Source of the DNA: an uncultured Clostridia bacterium
Lineage (GTDB): Bacteria > Bacillota > Clostridia > TANB77 > CAG-508
Length of the DNA: 42,912 nt
Assembly (NCBI GenBank): GCA_944391865.1
Contig: CALXVD010000012.1
Span: 1 to 42,912 of the forward strand
Direction of reading: 5' to 3'
Under the pieces are notes generated by a model. The model had not been told where the DNA came from. It saw nothing but the letters and a program-made list of their open reading frames with translations, and did not search any database. The position numbers and the translations under genes are program-made. This document shows, piece after piece, positions 26,369-38,810 of the stretch (the stretch's first letter is position 1; every line of letters begins with the position of its first letter).

Positions 26369-28243
26369 TTATTTTCTATTTCTTTGTTCTAAGTATATTA
26401 AAAGTACTGATATATCTGCTGGAGAAACTCCTGATATTCTAGATGCTTGTCCTATTGAAATTGGTCTGAATTTGTCTAGTTTTTGTCTTGCCTCTAAACT
26501 TATTCCTCTTAAATTTTTATAATCTATATCTTCTGGAAGCATTTTTGTTTCAAGTTTTTTAAATTTCTTTACTTGTTCTAGTTGAAGTTTAATATAACCT
26601 TCGTATTTTACTTGTATTTCAACTTGTTCTGATACCTGTCTTGTGAGTTCTGGCCTATCTTTATCAAACCTCTCTAATGCTTTATAAGACATTTCACTTC
26701 TCTTTAAAAGGTCATATAATTTAACTCCATGTTTAATTGGTGTTGATCCATTTTCCTCTAAAAATTTATTTACCTCTGCTGTTGGTTTAATATTTACTTT
26801 TTTTATTCTTTCTATTTCTTTCTCTATACTTTCTTTCTTTTTCAAAAAGTTTTTGTACCTATCCTCTGATATTAATCCAACTTTGTATCCAATAGGTGTT
26901 AATCTTAAATCTGCATTGTCTTGTCTTAGCAAAAGTCTATATTCTGCTCTAGAAGTCATCATTCTATATGGTTCGTTTGTTCCTTTTGTAACAATATCGT
27001 CGATTAAAACCCCAATATATGCATCTGATCTATGTAGTATTACAGGCTCTTTTCCTTCTATTTCTAAGCTCGCGTTAATTCCTGCAATTATTCCTTGAGC
27101 TGCAGCTTCCTCATATCCAGAAGTTCCATTTATTTGCCCTGCCATAAACATTCCTTTTATATTTTTAAGCTCTAAAGATAATTTAAGTTGTGAAGGATCT
27201 ATACAATCATATTCTATTGCATACGCCGGTCTTGTAAATTCTACATGTTCTAAACCAGCAATCGTTCTATACATAGCGATTTGAACATCTTCTGGAAGAG
27301 ATGAACTCATCCCCTGCACATACATCTCTTCCGTATTTTCTCCCATTGGCTCAATAAATATTTGATGTCTTTCTTTATCACTAAATCTTACAACTTTATC
27401 TTCTATTGAAGGACAATATCTAGGCCCTGTTCCTTCTATTTGACCACCATATAAAGGAGATCTATGTAAGTTTTTTCTTATTATTTCATGAGTTTTTTCA
27501 TTAGTATAAGTTAAGTAACATGGAACTTGTTTTATATCTCTTGGTTTATCTTCGAAAGAAAATGGAACAATATCCTCATCTCCTTCTTGGATTTCCATTT
27601 TTGAAAAATCTATAGTCCTTTTATTTACTCTTGCAGGCGTTCCCGTTTTAAATCTTACTAACTTTATTCCTAATTTTTTTAAACATTCAGATAACTTATT
27701 TGCAGGAAAAACACCATCCGGTCCGCTTTCAAAATTCGTCTCACCTATATATATTTTTCCTTTTAAATAAGTTCCTGTTGCAAGTATTACAGCTTTAACA
27801 TTATATACTGCACCAATATTTGTTTCTACGGCTTTAACTTTACCATCTTCTACTTTAATATCTACTATCTCTGCTTGCTTTATTGACAATTTTTCTTGTT
27901 TTTCTAAAGTATGTTTCATTTCTTGCCCATATTTTTTTCTATCTGCTTGTGCTCTTAAAGAATATACAGCAGGACCTTTTGATTTATTAAGCATCCTTGA
28001 TTGAATATATGTCTTATCTATATTTTTTCCCATTTCTCCACCTAAAGCATCTATTTCTCTTACTAGATGTCCTTTTGATGTTCCTCCAATATTAGGATTA
28101 CATGGCATATTTGCAACGCATTCTAAACTTATCGAAAATAAAACTGTTTTATGCCCCTTTCTACTACAGGCAAGTGCTGCTTCACATCCTGCATGTCCTG
28201 CTCCAATTACTGCTACATCATAATCTCCTGCATTATATTTCAT
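26369..28243 (-). CDS. mnmG: tRNA uridine-34 carboxymethylaminomethyl synthesis protein MnmG (GidA)
   Basis: 624 aa. FAD-binding [20 protein letters not shown] at the N-terminus, [34 protein letters not shown], and [17 protein letters not shown] are family motifs; the C-terminal helical domain (about 470-624) binds tRNA and MnmE. Acts with MnmE, encoded 165 nt upstream, to modify wobble U34. Length matches the family. Confidence 0.97.
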   Translation of the reverse strand: MKYNAGDYDVAVIGAGHAGCEAALACSRKGHKTVLFSISLECVANMPCNPNIGGTSKGHLVREIDALGGEMGKNIDKTYIQSRMLNKSKGPAVYSLRAQADRKKYGQEMKHTLEKQEKLSIKQAEIVDIKVEDGKVKAVETNIGAVYNVKAVILATGTYLKGKIYIGETNFESGPDGVFPANKLSECLKKLGIKLVRFKTGTPARVNKRTIDFSKMEIQEGDEDIVPFSFEDKPRDIKQVPCYLTYTNEKTHEIIRKNLHRSPLYGGQIEGTGPRYCPSIEDKVVRFSDKERHQIFIEPMGENTEEMYVQGMSSSLPEDVQIAMYRTIAGLEHVEFTRPAYAIEYDCIDPSQLKLSLELKNIKGMFMAGQINGTSGYEEAAAQGIIAGINASLEIEGKEPVILHRSDAYIGVLIDDIVTKGTNEPYRMMTSRAEYRLLLRQDNADLRLTPIGYKVGLISEDRYKNFLKKKESIEKEIERIKKVNIKPTAEVNKFLEENGSTPIKHGVKLYDLLKRSEMSYKALERFDKDRPELTRQVSEQVEIQVKYEGYIKLQLEQVKKFKKLETKMLPEDIDYKNLRGISLEARQKLDKFRPISIGQASRISGVSPADISVLLIYLEQRNRK

Positions 28244-28277
28244 TTTATTACTCCTTCTTTAATTTTTTTTATTAGAT

Positions 28278-28410
28278 AAATTGTAATTTGAATGAGAAGT
28301 GAGAAGTGAGATGTGGGAAGTGTGAAATTAGGGTAAGCCTTACGTAGACTAGCCCTAAAAAGCACACCTCACACTTCGCACCTCACACATCACAAAACAA
28401 ATTACAATTT
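28278..28410. repeat. Palindromic intergenic repeat, copy 3 of 5
   Basis: 133 bp with perfect 13-bp terminal inverted repeats aaattgtaatttg / caaattacaattt. Best-preserved copy; inner stem ttagggt...gccctaa. Fills the gap between mnmE and mnmG and reaches the last bases of mnmE. Confidence 0.92.
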
Positions 28411-29785
28411 ATTTTCCTAAGCAAAATTTAGAAAATATTTCTTTTATTATATCTTCAGTTACATTTTCTCCAGTTATATTTGCCAAGTCTTCTAATGTTT
28501 CTTTAATATTAATAGATACTATATCTATTGGCATTTGGTTTTCTAAAGATTTTTGTGCTTCAACAATATGATTTAATGCTTTTTCTATTAAATCTTTATG
28601 TCTTACATTTGTTATTAAAACGCCGTTGTCTGGCGATATTTGTCCTAGCCTAAGTAGTATGTCTAATTCATTATATAAATCGCTTAAATTTGATTCTGAC
28701 GCCAAGGAAATTTTTATAATTTTCTTTCCTAATTTTTTTATTTCTTCTTTTTTTTCTAAGTTATCTTTTTGTAAATCTGTTTTGTTTAATAATATTATCG
28801 CTTTTTTATTTTTTATAAATTCTAATATTTCTAAATCTTCTTTTGATAATTCTTTTGAATTGTCAAACATTGCAATTATTAAGTCACTATCCTCTGCTAC
28901 TTTTTTAGATTTTTCTATTCCTATTTCTTCAACTTTATTATCAGCATTTCTTATTCCCGCTGTATCTATTATTTTTACAGGTATTCCTTTAATATTTATG
29001 AATTCTTCGATTGTATCTCTTGTTGTTCCTTCTATATCCGTAACAATTGCTCTTTCTTCTTTAAGTAATTTATTTAATAAAGATGATTTTCCGCTATTTG
29101 GTTTTCCTATAATTGCAACTTTTACTCCTTCTTTTATAATTTTTCCATTATCAAATGTTTGTTTTAAAATTTTTAATTTGTTTTCAATTTTTTTGAGACT
29201 TTCTTTTGCTTTATTTTCAGTTACCTCTTCCACATCATATTCAGGATAGTCAATAGAAGCCTCTATATCTACTAAAATATTTAAAATATCTTTTCTTATT
29301 TCTTTTAATTCTCTTGAAAGTCCTCCATCTAATTGGTTTGCAGATGCTCTTAATTCTTTTTCTGTTTTTGAATTTATAATATCTATCGCTGCCTCTACTT
29401 GGCTTAAATCCATTCTTCCATTTAAAAATGCCCTTTTAGTAAATTCACCTGGAGTTGCAAGTTCTGCACCATTTTTTATACATAATTCTAATATAGTTTT
29501 TACTGCAACTGTTCCACCATGTGAGTTTATTTCGCACATGTTTTCGGTTGTATAACTTTTTGGTTTTTTAAAATAAGATACTAAAACTTCATCTATTATT
29601 TTATCAGTTTCTGGATCTATTATATTTCCATATTTCATTGAATATCCTTTTATTTCATTAATTTCTTGTGGAATTTTAGCTTTAAATATTTTATTTAAAA
29701 TTTCAAAACATTCTTCTCCACTCATTCTAATTATTCCTATACCGCCAATTCCTGGTGCGGTAGATATTGCAGCAATTGTAGACAT
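28409..29785 (-). CDS. mnmE: tRNA modification GTPase MnmE (TrmE)
   Basis: 458 aa. N-terminal folate-binding domain (STAPGIGGIGIIRMSG), helical middle part, inserted G domain with P loop GKPNSGKSS, ERAIVTDIEGTTRD (switch) and LNKTDL, and the C-terminal catalytic end KFCLGK (C-x-G-K). Partner of MnmG in U34 modification. Confidence 0.97.
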   Translation of the reverse strand: MSTIAAISTAPGIGGIGIIRMSGEECFEILNKIFKAKIPQEINEIKGYSMKYGNIIDPETDKIIDEVLVSYFKKPKSYTTENMCEINSHGGTVAVKTILELCIKNGAELATPGEFTKRAFLNGRMDLSQVEAAIDIINSKTEKELRASANQLDGGLSRELKEIRKDILNILVDIEASIDYPEYDVEEVTENKAKESLKKIENKLKILKQTFDNGKIIKEGVKVAIIGKPNSGKSSLLNKLLKEERAIVTDIEGTTRDTIEEFINIKGIPVKIIDTAGIRNADNKVEEIGIEKSKKVAEDSDLIIAMFDNSKELSKEDLEILEFIKNKKAIILLNKTDLQKDNLEKKEEIKKLGKKIIKISLASESNLSDLYNELDILLRLGQISPDNGVLITNVRHKDLIEKALNHIVEAQKSLENQMPIDIVSINIKETLEDLANITGENVTEDIIKEIFSKFCLGK

Positions 29786-29803
29786 TTTTATTCTCCTTTT
29801 TTA

Positions 29804-29838
29804 TAAAAAGCAGGGAAGCCTTCCTCCCTGCCTTTTAT
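29804..29838. terminator. Terminator between jag and mnmE
   Basis: gcaggga (29810-29816) pairs with tccctgc (29825-29831), flanked by A and T tracts on both sides. It ends the rpmH-rnpA-yidD-yidC-jag unit or attenuates read-through into mnmE. Confidence 0.75.
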
Positions 29839-29845
29839 CTTAAAT

Positions 29846-30523
29846 TTATTTTAAAGTAATTACTACTTTTCTATATGGTTCTTCTCCCTTACTAAATGTT
29901 TTTACTTTATCGTGTGATTGTAATTTTGTATGTATAATTTTTCTTTCATATGCTGTCATTGGCTCTAATGTAACAGGCTTTCTTGTTCTTACTACTGTTC
30001 TTGCAATTTTTTCTGCTAAATCTTCTAATGTTTTTGTTCTCTTTTCTCTATATCCCGCAACATCTAGATATACTCTTATTTTTGCAGAACTTTTTTTGTT
30101 AGCAATTGAAGATAAAATAGTTTGCATTGCATTTATGTTCTCTCCTCTATAACCTATTAAATAGTTTACATCTTCTCCATTTATATCAACATATATTTCA
30201 TAATTTTCGATTTTTACTTCATATTGCAATTTTTTGCTTAAAAATTTATCTAAAAATTCTTTTATAAAACTGCTTGCTTCTTCTATTTCTTCTCTATTTT
30301 CGTTATATTTCTTTTCTTTTTTTGTTTCTTTCTTTTTTGTATTTTCTTCTTTTAAAGTTAGTTCTACTTTAACAATTCTAGGAGCAAGTATATTATAAAA
30401 ACTCCTTTTTTCTTCTTCTAAAATTTTAATTTCTACCATATCTTTTGTTGCGTGTAATTCTTTTAATCCCTTTTCTATAGCATCATTTGTTGTTTTTCCT
30501 TGAGAAATTATTTTTTTATCCAT
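29846..30523 (-). CDS. jag: RNA-binding protein Jag/KhpB
   Basis: 225 aa. N-terminal Jag_N domain (ISQGKTTNDAIEKGLKEL), basic linker (ETKKEKKYNENREE), KH domain with YLIGYRGENINAMQ, and R3H domain with AYERKIIHTKLQ and SKGEEPYRKVVI. RNA-binding regulator usually encoded after yidC, as here; its start overlaps the yidC stop by 8 nt. Confidence 0.95.
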   Translation of the reverse strand: MDKKIISQGKTTNDAIEKGLKELHATKDMVEIKILEEEKRSFYNILAPRIVKVELTLKEENTKKKETKKEKKYNENREEIEEASSFIKEFLDKFLSKKLQYEVKIENYEIYVDINGEDVNYLIGYRGENINAMQTILSSIANKKSSAKIRVYLDVAGYREKRTKTLEDLAEKIARTVVRTRKPVTLEPMTAYERKIIHTKLQSHDKVKTFSKGEEPYRKVVITLK

Positions 30524-31403
30524 TTTGCTTTTCCTCCTCAGAATCTAAAAATTTATTTAATATTAATCTTTCTAAAATCATTAATATATTATTAACTAAC
30601 CAATATAAAGCAAGTCCTAGAGGAGCAATTATTGAAATACTTACCGACATAATTGGCATAAACCATGACATACTTTTATTCATCTGTGCTGCCATATCTT
30701 CTGGATCTGGTTCTTTATTTTTATCTTTTTCTTTTTCTTTATTTAATTCAACAATTTCTTTTTTATCTTTTTTATTAATATTCATATTTGTTGTTATTTT
30801 CATAGAAACAATTGTTGTTATTACATATAATGCTGGTATTATATAAACTGTTGGATTCTGCCAATTTTCTTGTGGTATATTACTTAAATCTAATCCTAAA
30901 AAGTTAGTATTAATATAAAGGGGATCATCTTGAGATTTATAATTATTAACATATTTTAAAATACTTATTTCTGGATAATTCAAACTAATACTATTCTCCC
31001 CTAGTTCTTGTCTCATCTCTGTTTTGTAATTTTCAATGGTTGTAGTATCTATTTTTTTCATATAAGTTAATGGACTTCTTACTAAATAAAACATTGCAAA
31101 CAATAATACTATTTGAAGAATAGCACTTAAGCATCCACTAAAAGGACTCATATTTTCTCTTTTATAAAGATCCATTAGCTCTTGGTTCATTTTCATTGGA
31201 TCATTTTTATATTTGTCTTTAATTTCTTTAGCTTTTACTTGTATCTTTGCAGATTTTTTCATTGTTTTCTGCTGTTTAATAGATAAAGGCAATAATATTA
31301 TTTTTATTAGTATTGAAAATAATATTATTGCTACACCATAATTTTTAACTATTTCATATATAAAATTTAAGATATATCCAAATAAACTAGAAATTGATCC
31401 CAT
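30516..31403 (-). CDS. yidC: Membrane protein insertase YidC (SpoIIIJ/OxaA type)
   Basis: 295 aa. Several TM segments: about residues 20-42 with GVAIILFSILIKIILLPLS, a second after PFSGCLSAILQIVLLFAMFY, and two near the C-terminus (SWFMPIMSVSISIIAPLGLA). The helical hairpin with charged MKKSAKIQVKAKEIKDKYK is typical of YidC2. No lipobox is evident at the N-terminus. A long loop (residues 225-245) is very rich in Lys/Glu. Inserts membrane proteins with or without Sec. Confidence 0.94.
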   Translation of the reverse strand: MGSISSLFGYILNFIYEIVKNYGVAIILFSILIKIILLPLSIKQQKTMKKSAKIQVKAKEIKDKYKNDPMKMNQELMDLYKRENMSPFSGCLSAILQIVLLFAMFYLVRSPLTYMKKIDTTTIENYKTEMRQELGENSISLNYPEISILKYVNNYKSQDDPLYINTNFLGLDLSNIPQENWQNPTVYIIPALYVITTIVSMKITTNMNINKKDKKEIVELNKEKEKDKNKEPDPEDMAAQMNKSMSWFMPIMSVSISIIAPLGLALYWLVNNILMILERLILNKFLDSEEEKQNG

Positions 31404-31417
31404 ACTTTCCTCCTTCG

Positions 31418-31636
31418 TTATTTTACTGGATCATACCCTCCTTTTGAAAAAGGATTGCATCTTAAAATTCTTTTTATTCCTAAAAAAAATCCTTTTAAAA
31501 ATCCATATTTAGTAACGGCTTGTTTCATATATTCTGAACAGCTAGGATAAAATTTACATTTTATCCCCTTACTTTCAAAGAAAAAAGAAATATGCTTTTG
31601 ATATATCTCTATTAAAAATATTAATATTTTTTTCAT
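31418..31636 (-). CDS. yidD: Membrane protein insertion efficiency factor YidD
   Basis: 72 aa. [17 protein letters not shown] and [16 protein letters not shown] are the YidD motifs (three cysteines). The ATG overlaps the rnpA stop (ATGA). Confidence 0.95.
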   Translation of the reverse strand: MKKILIFLIEIYQKHISFFFESKGIKCKFYPSCSEYMKQAVTKYGFLKGFFLGIKRILRCNPFSKGGYDPVK

Positions 31637-31992
31637 TTATCTCCTTGTTCTTTCAAAAATAAATTGGCTTTTTTAAATATGTTTTCCATATCTTTCTTTA
31701 TAATATAAAAATCAGCCTCTTTTTTATCAATTTTTTTATTCCAAAGAAATATTAAACTATAACCTTCTTTTATATCATTCTCTATTATCCTATAATTTTC
31801 TCTTATTAATCTTTTTATTTTATTTCTATAAACACTTTTTCCTACTTTTTTACTTATGGCTATTCCTAATAGATTAATTTTTTCTTTATTCTTTAAAATA
31901 AATAAATTTATTTGTTTTCCACTGTAAAATTTTCCATTTTCTAATACTTTTTTAAATTCATAATTTTTTTTTAACATTACTGTTTTTTTCAA
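31633..31992 (-). CDS. rnpA: Ribonuclease P protein component
   Basis: About 119 aa. Motif [13 protein letters not shown] is the RNR signature, and [15 protein letters not shown] is the usual beginning. The start is uncertain: a GTG at 31999-32001 is possible, but TTG at 31990-31992 ([13 protein letters not shown]) fits the family better; neither has a strong ribosome binding site. Protein subunit of RNase P, which matures tRNA 5' ends. Located between rpmH and yidD as expected. Confidence 0.93.
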   Translation of the reverse strand: MKKTVMLKKNYEFKKVLENGKFYSGKQINLFILKNKEKINLLGIAISKKVGKSVYRNKIKRLIRENYRIIENDIKEGYSLIFLWNKKIDKKEADFYIIKKDMENIFKKANLFLKEQGDK

Positions 31993-32019
31993 TTTAATCA
32001 CTCATTAATACAATAACTT

Positions 32020-32154
32020 TTATGCAGAGATTTTTTTTCTTCCTTTTGCGCGTCTTGCCTTTAAAACATCTCTTCCTGCTTTAGTTTTCATTCTTTTCAT
32101 AAAACCATGTTCTTTTTTTTCTTGTCTATTTTTTGGTTGATATGTTCTTTTCAT
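32020..32154 (-). CDS. rpmH: 50S ribosomal protein L34 (44 aa)
   Basis: [20 protein letters not shown], then [20 protein letters not shown] and KKISA: typical L34. ATG with aggaggt upstream. First gene of the minus-strand operon leaving oriC. Confidence 0.97.
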   Translation of the reverse strand: MKRTYQPKNRQEKKEHGFMKRMKTKAGRDVLKARRAKGRKKISA

Positions 32155-32257
32155 TTTTTATGTACCTCCTATTCAAAATCATAAGTATTAAGATTATATA
32201 TTAAAATTATATTAAATGTCAAGATTTTTAAACAATTTATAATATTTTTAAATTTAT

Positions 32258-32412
32258 TGTTGATAATTTTTTTCTTTTTTGATATTATTATTGAAACAAT
32301 AGGGAAATAAGGCTTTTAGCGTTTTTATAATTTACTGTTGATAAATAAAATGCTTTGTTTTTGTTTATTTTTAGCCATTTTTATCAACAGTTGTGGATTG
32401 TTTTGTGGATAA
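32258..32412 (+). other. oriC, upstream part: DnaA boxes between rpmH and dnaA
   Basis: TGTTGATAA at 32258-32266 and 32336-32344, TTATCAACA at 32381-32389, and a perfect TGTGGATAA (TTATCCACA on the other strand) at 32404-32412. A near match (tgtggattg) lies at 32392-32400. The cluster precedes dnaA and probably also controls it. Confidence 0.8.
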
Positions 32413-32432
32413 CTAGGAGGTCTTACAAAAAA

Positions 32433-33788
32433 ATGAATTCTGATATACAACAAATTTTAGAACAAGCAAAAGAACTTTTAAAAGATGAAATGTCTCAAAT
32501 TTCACATAAAACATGGATAGAACCCTTGAAAATTGCTAGTATTGTAGATAATAACGTTACTTTAGTTTCAGAAGATTCTTTTAAACGAGATATGGCAGAT
32601 AATAAATTTCATGATTTAATTATGAATACATTTTCCGTAATTTTACAAAGAAATTGCACTTTATCCATAATTTGTGAAGATGAACTTACAAAAGAAGAAA
32701 AACAAGAAAGTAATACGAATATTAATTCTTCAGTTGTACATAACAATTACTTTGAAACATCTTTAAATCCTAAATATTGTTTCAGTACATTTGTTGTTGG
32801 AGATAATAATAGATTTGCACATGCTGCATCTCTCGCAGTTGCTGAAGCTCCTGCTTCCGCATATAATCCTTTATTTTTATATGGTGGAGTTGGTCTTGGA
32901 AAGACCCATCTTATGCATGCAATAGGTAATGAAGTATTATTTAATAACAAAAACTTAAAAGTCTTGTATGTAACTTCTGAAAGATTTACTAATGAGTTTA
33001 TAGATGCTTTAAAAAGTGCAAGCACTGAAAAATTTAGGCAAAAATACAGAAACATTGATGTTTTACTAATAGATGATATTCAATTCATAGCTGGAAAAGA
33101 AAGACTTCAAGAAGAATTTTTTCATACTTTTAACACTTTACACGAAAGTGGAAAACAAATTGTTTTGTCAAGCGATAGGCCACCTAGAGATATTCCATTA
33201 CTAGAAGATAGATTAAAATCTAGATTTGAATGGGGATTAATTGCTGATGTTTCTATGGCAGATTATGAAACTCGTCTTGCAATTCTTAGAAAAAAGAAAG
33301 ATGAAAAACATTTAATTATAGATGACGAAATACTTTCTGATATTGCAGCCAAAATAGATTCAAATATTAGGGAATTAGAAGGTGTATTTAATAAATTAGT
33401 TGCTCAATCTTCACTTACTCATACACCTATTACTATGGAAATGGCTGAAAAAGCAATAAATGATATTATAAGGCAAAAAGCTTCTGTAATATCTATTGAA
33501 TATATTCAAGAAATGATTTGTAAATATTTCAATATTACAATAAAAGATTTAAAAAGTTCTCAAAGATCAAATGATATAGCATTTCCTAGGCAAATAGGAA
33601 TGTATCTTTGTAGAATTCTTACAAATGAATCTTTTCCTAAAATAGGAGAAGCTTTTGGAAAAAGAGATCATACTACAGTAATGCATGGATACAAAAAAAT
33701 AGAACAAGAAATCAAACAAAATCCTGAATCAAATACAAAATTAATTGTGGATAGTGTTAAAAAAATAATTTTGTCGAAAGATAATTAA
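32433..33788 (+). CDS. dnaA: Chromosomal replication initiator DnaA
   Basis: 451 aa from the ATG at 32433, with aggagg upstream; an earlier in-frame TTG lies among the DnaA boxes and is rejected. Domain I is residues 1-80 (ILEQAKELLKDEMS). The AAA+ core has FLYGGVGLGKTHLMHAIGNE (Walker A), LLIDDIQFIAGKE (Walker B) and LKSRFEWGLIADV. Domain IV has FGKRDHTTVMHGYKKIE, which reads the DnaA box. The last codons include ttttgtcgaaa, a Spo0A-box-like sequence. Confidence 0.98.
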   Translation: MNSDIQQILEQAKELLKDEMSQISHKTWIEPLKIASIVDNNVTLVSEDSFKRDMADNKFHDLIMNTFSVILQRNCTLSIICEDELTKEEKQESNTNINSSVVHNNYFETSLNPKYCFSTFVVGDNNRFAHAASLAVAEAPASAYNPLFLYGGVGLGKTHLMHAIGNEVLFNNKNLKVLYVTSERFTNEFIDALKSASTEKFRQKYRNIDVLLIDDIQFIAGKERLQEEFFHTFNTLHESGKQIVLSSDRPPRDIPLLEDRLKSRFEWGLIADVSMADYETRLAILRKKKDEKHLIIDDEILSDIAAKIDSNIRELEGVFNKLVAQSSLTHTPITMEMAEKAINDIIRQKASVISIEYIQEMICKYFNITIKDLKSSQRSNDIAFPRQIGMYLCRILTNESFPKIGEAFGKRDHTTVMHGYKKIEQEIKQNPESNTKLIVDSVKKIILSKDN

Positions 33789-33885
33789 TTTATAAAGCAA
33801 TTTTGTTAATTTATAAAAATTATGTTTGTAAAACATTTATTTTAAAAAAATAATTCTTTCTCTTCTTACGGAAGAAAGGAGAAGG

Positions 33886-34110
33886 TTATCCTCAGGTTAC
33901 CTATGGATAACTATAAAAAAACTGTTAATAATAGTTTTTAAACAATTTTATTTTAATAATGTTAATAACTTTTTAAATTATACACAACTATATTAACATG
34001 TTTTTTTCTACGGATTTAGACTAATTTCTTAGTTTTACACATAATCCACAAGACATACTAATACTATTGCTAATATATATTAATTTATATTATAAAAAAA
34101 AAAAAACAGT
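33886..34110 (+). other. oriC, downstream part: DnaA boxes, trio-like repeats and AT-rich tract
   Basis: TTATCCTCA (33886-33894), TATGGATAA (33902-33910), perfect TTATACACA (33978-33986), and TAATCCACA (34042-34050). The last box is followed by tactaatactattgctaat, resembling the DnaA-trio unwinding element of Bacillus, and then a pure A/T stretch with a long A run (34094-34106). Together with the upstream cluster this makes a bipartite origin around dnaA. The dnaA-dnaN gap (371 nt) has no gene. Confidence 0.75.
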
Positions 34111-34159
34111 TTTTCTTACGCAAATACAAAAGAGAGATTATTTTTAAAGGAGCAAAATT

Positions 34160-35284
34160 ATGAAAATTATATGTGAAAAAGAAAAATTATTAAAAGGAAT
34201 TAATGCAGTAGTTAGGGGAGTACCTACTAGAACAACTATGCCTATATTAGAAGGAATACTTCTACAAACAAATAATAATGAACTAAGACTAACATCTTAT
34301 GATTTAGAATTAGGAATAGAATATACAATGGAATGTGAAGTAAAAGAAGAAGGAAATACAGTTGTAAATAGCATAATGTTTAGTGAAATTATTAGAAAAC
34401 TTCCTGATACAGATATAAGTATAGAATTAAATAATAATAATTTACTTGTAATTGAATGTGAAGGTTCATTATATAAATTGTCTACAATGAATCCAGATGA
34501 ATTTCCAGAACTTCCTAAAATAGTTGTTGAAAATTCAATAGAAACAGATCAAACAATATTAAAAAGTATGATAAGAAAGACAATTTTTGCTGTTAGTTCA
34601 GAAGAAAATAGACCAATTTTTACAGGATGTTTATTTGAAGTGATAAATAATAGTTTAAATGTTGTTGCAATAGATGGTTTTAGAATGGGCTGGGTTAGCA
34701 ATTATTTAAGTAGTGCAAGTAGTAATTTTAAAGCTGTAATTCCTGGAAAAACTTTAAACGAAGTAAATAAAATTATATTAGATTCTTTTGATTATATAAA
34801 AATAGGAGTTTCTAAAAATCAAGCAATTTTTGAAATGGAAAATTGTAAAATTGTTACTAGATTGTTAGATGGAGAATTTTTAAATTATGCAAGTGTAATA
34901 CCTAATAATTGGGATACAAGAATAAGAATTAATAAAAATATTTTACAAAATTGCTTTGAAAGAGTAAGTTTAATTTCATCTTCTAGCATAGAAAAAGAAA
35001 AAAAATATCCTGTTAAAATTTCAATAGAAGTTGGAAAAGTAACAATATCTTGTACAAATCAAACAGGTGATGCAAAAGAAGAAATATATACAGAAACAGA
35101 AGGAAAAGATTTAGAAATAGGAGTTAATCCTAAATATTTCTTAGATGCTTTAAAAGCAATAGATGATGAAGAAATATTTATTTCATTTGGAACAAATATT
35201 TCACCATGTGTTATAAAGCCAATTGATGAAACAGCAAGAAATTATACATATATGATATTACCTATTAGAATGAAAGAAGATTAA
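34160..35284 (+). CDS. dnaN: DNA polymerase III beta subunit (sliding clamp)
   Basis: 374 aa. MKIICEKEKLLKGINAVVRG, TTMPILEGILL, and the C-terminal TYMILPIRM are clamp landmarks. Ring-forming processivity factor. ATG with aaaggag. 29 nt precede recF; no yaaA/S4-domain gene lies between them, unlike Bacillus. Confidence 0.97.
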   Translation: MKIICEKEKLLKGINAVVRGVPTRTTMPILEGILLQTNNNELRLTSYDLELGIEYTMECEVKEEGNTVVNSIMFSEIIRKLPDTDISIELNNNNLLVIECEGSLYKLSTMNPDEFPELPKIVVENSIETDQTILKSMIRKTIFAVSSEENRPIFTGCLFEVINNSLNVVAIDGFRMGWVSNYLSSASSNFKAVIPGKTLNEVNKIILDSFDYIKIGVSKNQAIFEMENCKIVTRLLDGEFLNYASVIPNNWDTRIRINKNILQNCFERVSLISSSSIEKEKKYPVKISIEVGKVTISCTNQTGDAKEEIYTETEGKDLEIGVNPKYFLDALKAIDDEEIFISFGTNISPCVIKPIDETARNYTYMILPIRMKED

Positions 35285-35313
35285 GGCCTTTCAAACGAAA
35301 AAAGGATTAAAAT

Positions 35314-36373
35314 ATGTATATTGAAAAGATAAAATTAGAAAATTTTAGAAATTATGAAAAAGAAGAAATAAAATTTGACAAAAATATAAATATAATATAT
35401 GGTGATAATGCACAGGGAAAAACAAATATTTTAGAATCTATTTTTGTTTGTAGTTTAGGTAAATCATTTAGAACAAATAAAGACAAAGAATTAATTAATA
35501 AAAATAAAAATTATAGTAAAGTTGAAATGATAAGTCAAAAAAAAGATAGAGAAGTAAAAATTAAATTTGAAATCCAAGAAAAAAAGAAATTTTTTATTAA
35601 TGATATTCCTTCAAAAAGAACAAGTGAAATAATTGGTAAGAATTATATAGTTTTATTTACACCAGATGATATTGGAATATTAAATAATGAACCAAGCAAA
35701 AGAAGAAGATTTTTAAATATAATGATTAGCCAATTAAGACCTATATATATTAATTTACTAAGTGAATATAATAAAATTTTAGAGCAAAGAAATTATTATT
35801 TAAAACAAATAAAATACGAAGGAAAATCAAAAGATAATTTATATATATGGGATGAACAAATTGTAAAAATAGGACTAAAAATTTACGAATATAGAAAAGA
35901 ATTTATAGAAAAAATTAATAAAAAAATGTTTGATATACATTTAAAAACAACAGGAGAAGAAACAAAATTAAAATATAAATCAAACATACGGAAATAATTA
36001 TTTAGAAAATTTGAAAAAAAATCAAAATAGTGATATACAAAAAGGGTATACTCAAATTGGAATACATAGAGATGATTTTGAAATTTATATAAATAATAAT
36101 GAAGCATCTATATATGGTTCACAAGGACAAAAAAGGACAAGTATAATATCATTAAAACTTGCTGAAGCAGAAGTTATAAATGAAGAAATAGGGGAAAGAC
36201 CTATCATACTTTTAGATGATTTTATGTCAGAACTAGACAAAAAAAGAATTCAAGGATTAATAGAAAATATAAGAGAAAATCAAGTTATAATTACTTGCAC
36301 AGACAGTTTTAAGATAAATAATTCAAAATATAAATTATATAAAGTTACAAATGCTAAAATAGAATGCATTTAA
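35314..36373 (+). CDS. recF: DNA repair ATPase RecF; contains a CGG-A +1 site
   Basis: 352 aa with a +1 shift. MYIEKIKLENFRNYEKEEIKF and Walker A IIYGDNAQGKTNILESI open the protein. The ATG frame stops at 35997 after CGG AAA TAA. Skipping the C of CGGA at 35989 gives SNIGNNYLENLKKNQ and continues through GYTQIGIHRDDFEI, YGSQGQKRTSIISLKLAE (signature) and ILLDDFMSELDKKR (Walker B), all normal RecF. Both halves are undamaged and together have the usual RecF length. Loads RecA at gaps with RecOR. Between dnaN and gyrB as in other Firmicutes. Confidence 0.95.
35989..35992 (+). other. +1 frameshift site CGGA in recF
   Basis: TCA AAC ATA CGG AAA TAA in the zero frame, with a stop two codons after CGG. 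Skipping C gives ATA GGA AAT AAT TAT (IGNNY). Codon 226 of the gene. Confidence 0.88.
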
Positions 36374-36389
36374 GAAAAAAGGAGCGTAA

Positions 36390-38306
<1,917 letters not shown>

Positions 38307-38308
38307 TT

Positions 38309-38336
38309 AATAGCTCGGAAAATATTCCGAGCTATT
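38309..38336 (+). terminator. Hairpin after gyrB
   Basis: aatagctcgga pairs perfectly with tccgagctatt (11 bp, 6-nt loop). There is no T run after it, so it may be a weak terminator or an mRNA 3'-end stabiliser. Confidence 0.55.
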
Positions 38337-38339
38337 ATG

Positions 38340-38810
38340 CATAAAGCTCATATTAATCTTCAACTAAAACTAAAATATATAATTTTTTCACCTAATATAT
38401 ATTGCTATATAAATAAGCAATAAACCATATATTTTAATTATTCGTTCGACCATAAAAACACCAAAAGAAACTGTATTCATCCCAAAGGGAATATAAACAA
38501 CCCCTTACTAATATTCATCAAGAAAAACTTTTAAATATTAGATACTAGATATTAATATAATCTTAATCCAACTATATCGCCAATAATTAAACCATATATA
38601 AATAAAAGAAATAAAATATAGCCTACATACAAACGGTATAGTCTACGTCGCCGACATAATATAATCCTAAAAGAACTATAGTACATCTTTGCTCGAATAA
38701 ATTAAAACCTTAAAATGTAGATCCCAATTTACTCTTAATTCAACTAATATAAACCTTATGATATTATTATGTTCTAAAATTTTAAAATAATTCTGGAAAT
38801 TTTTATAAAA
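38340..38810. other. 470-bp gap without a gene
   Basis: No gene-quality ORF on either strand. The plus strand is A/C-rich and T-poor compared with the desert at 20.8-22.1 kb. A few short palindromic words (acggtatagtctacgtcgcc near 38631). I see no function. Confidence 0.6.

Noticed and set aside
32355..32432. Upstream TTG extension of DnaA
   Set aside because: It would translate the DnaA boxes; the ATG at 32433 has aggagg and matches domain I.
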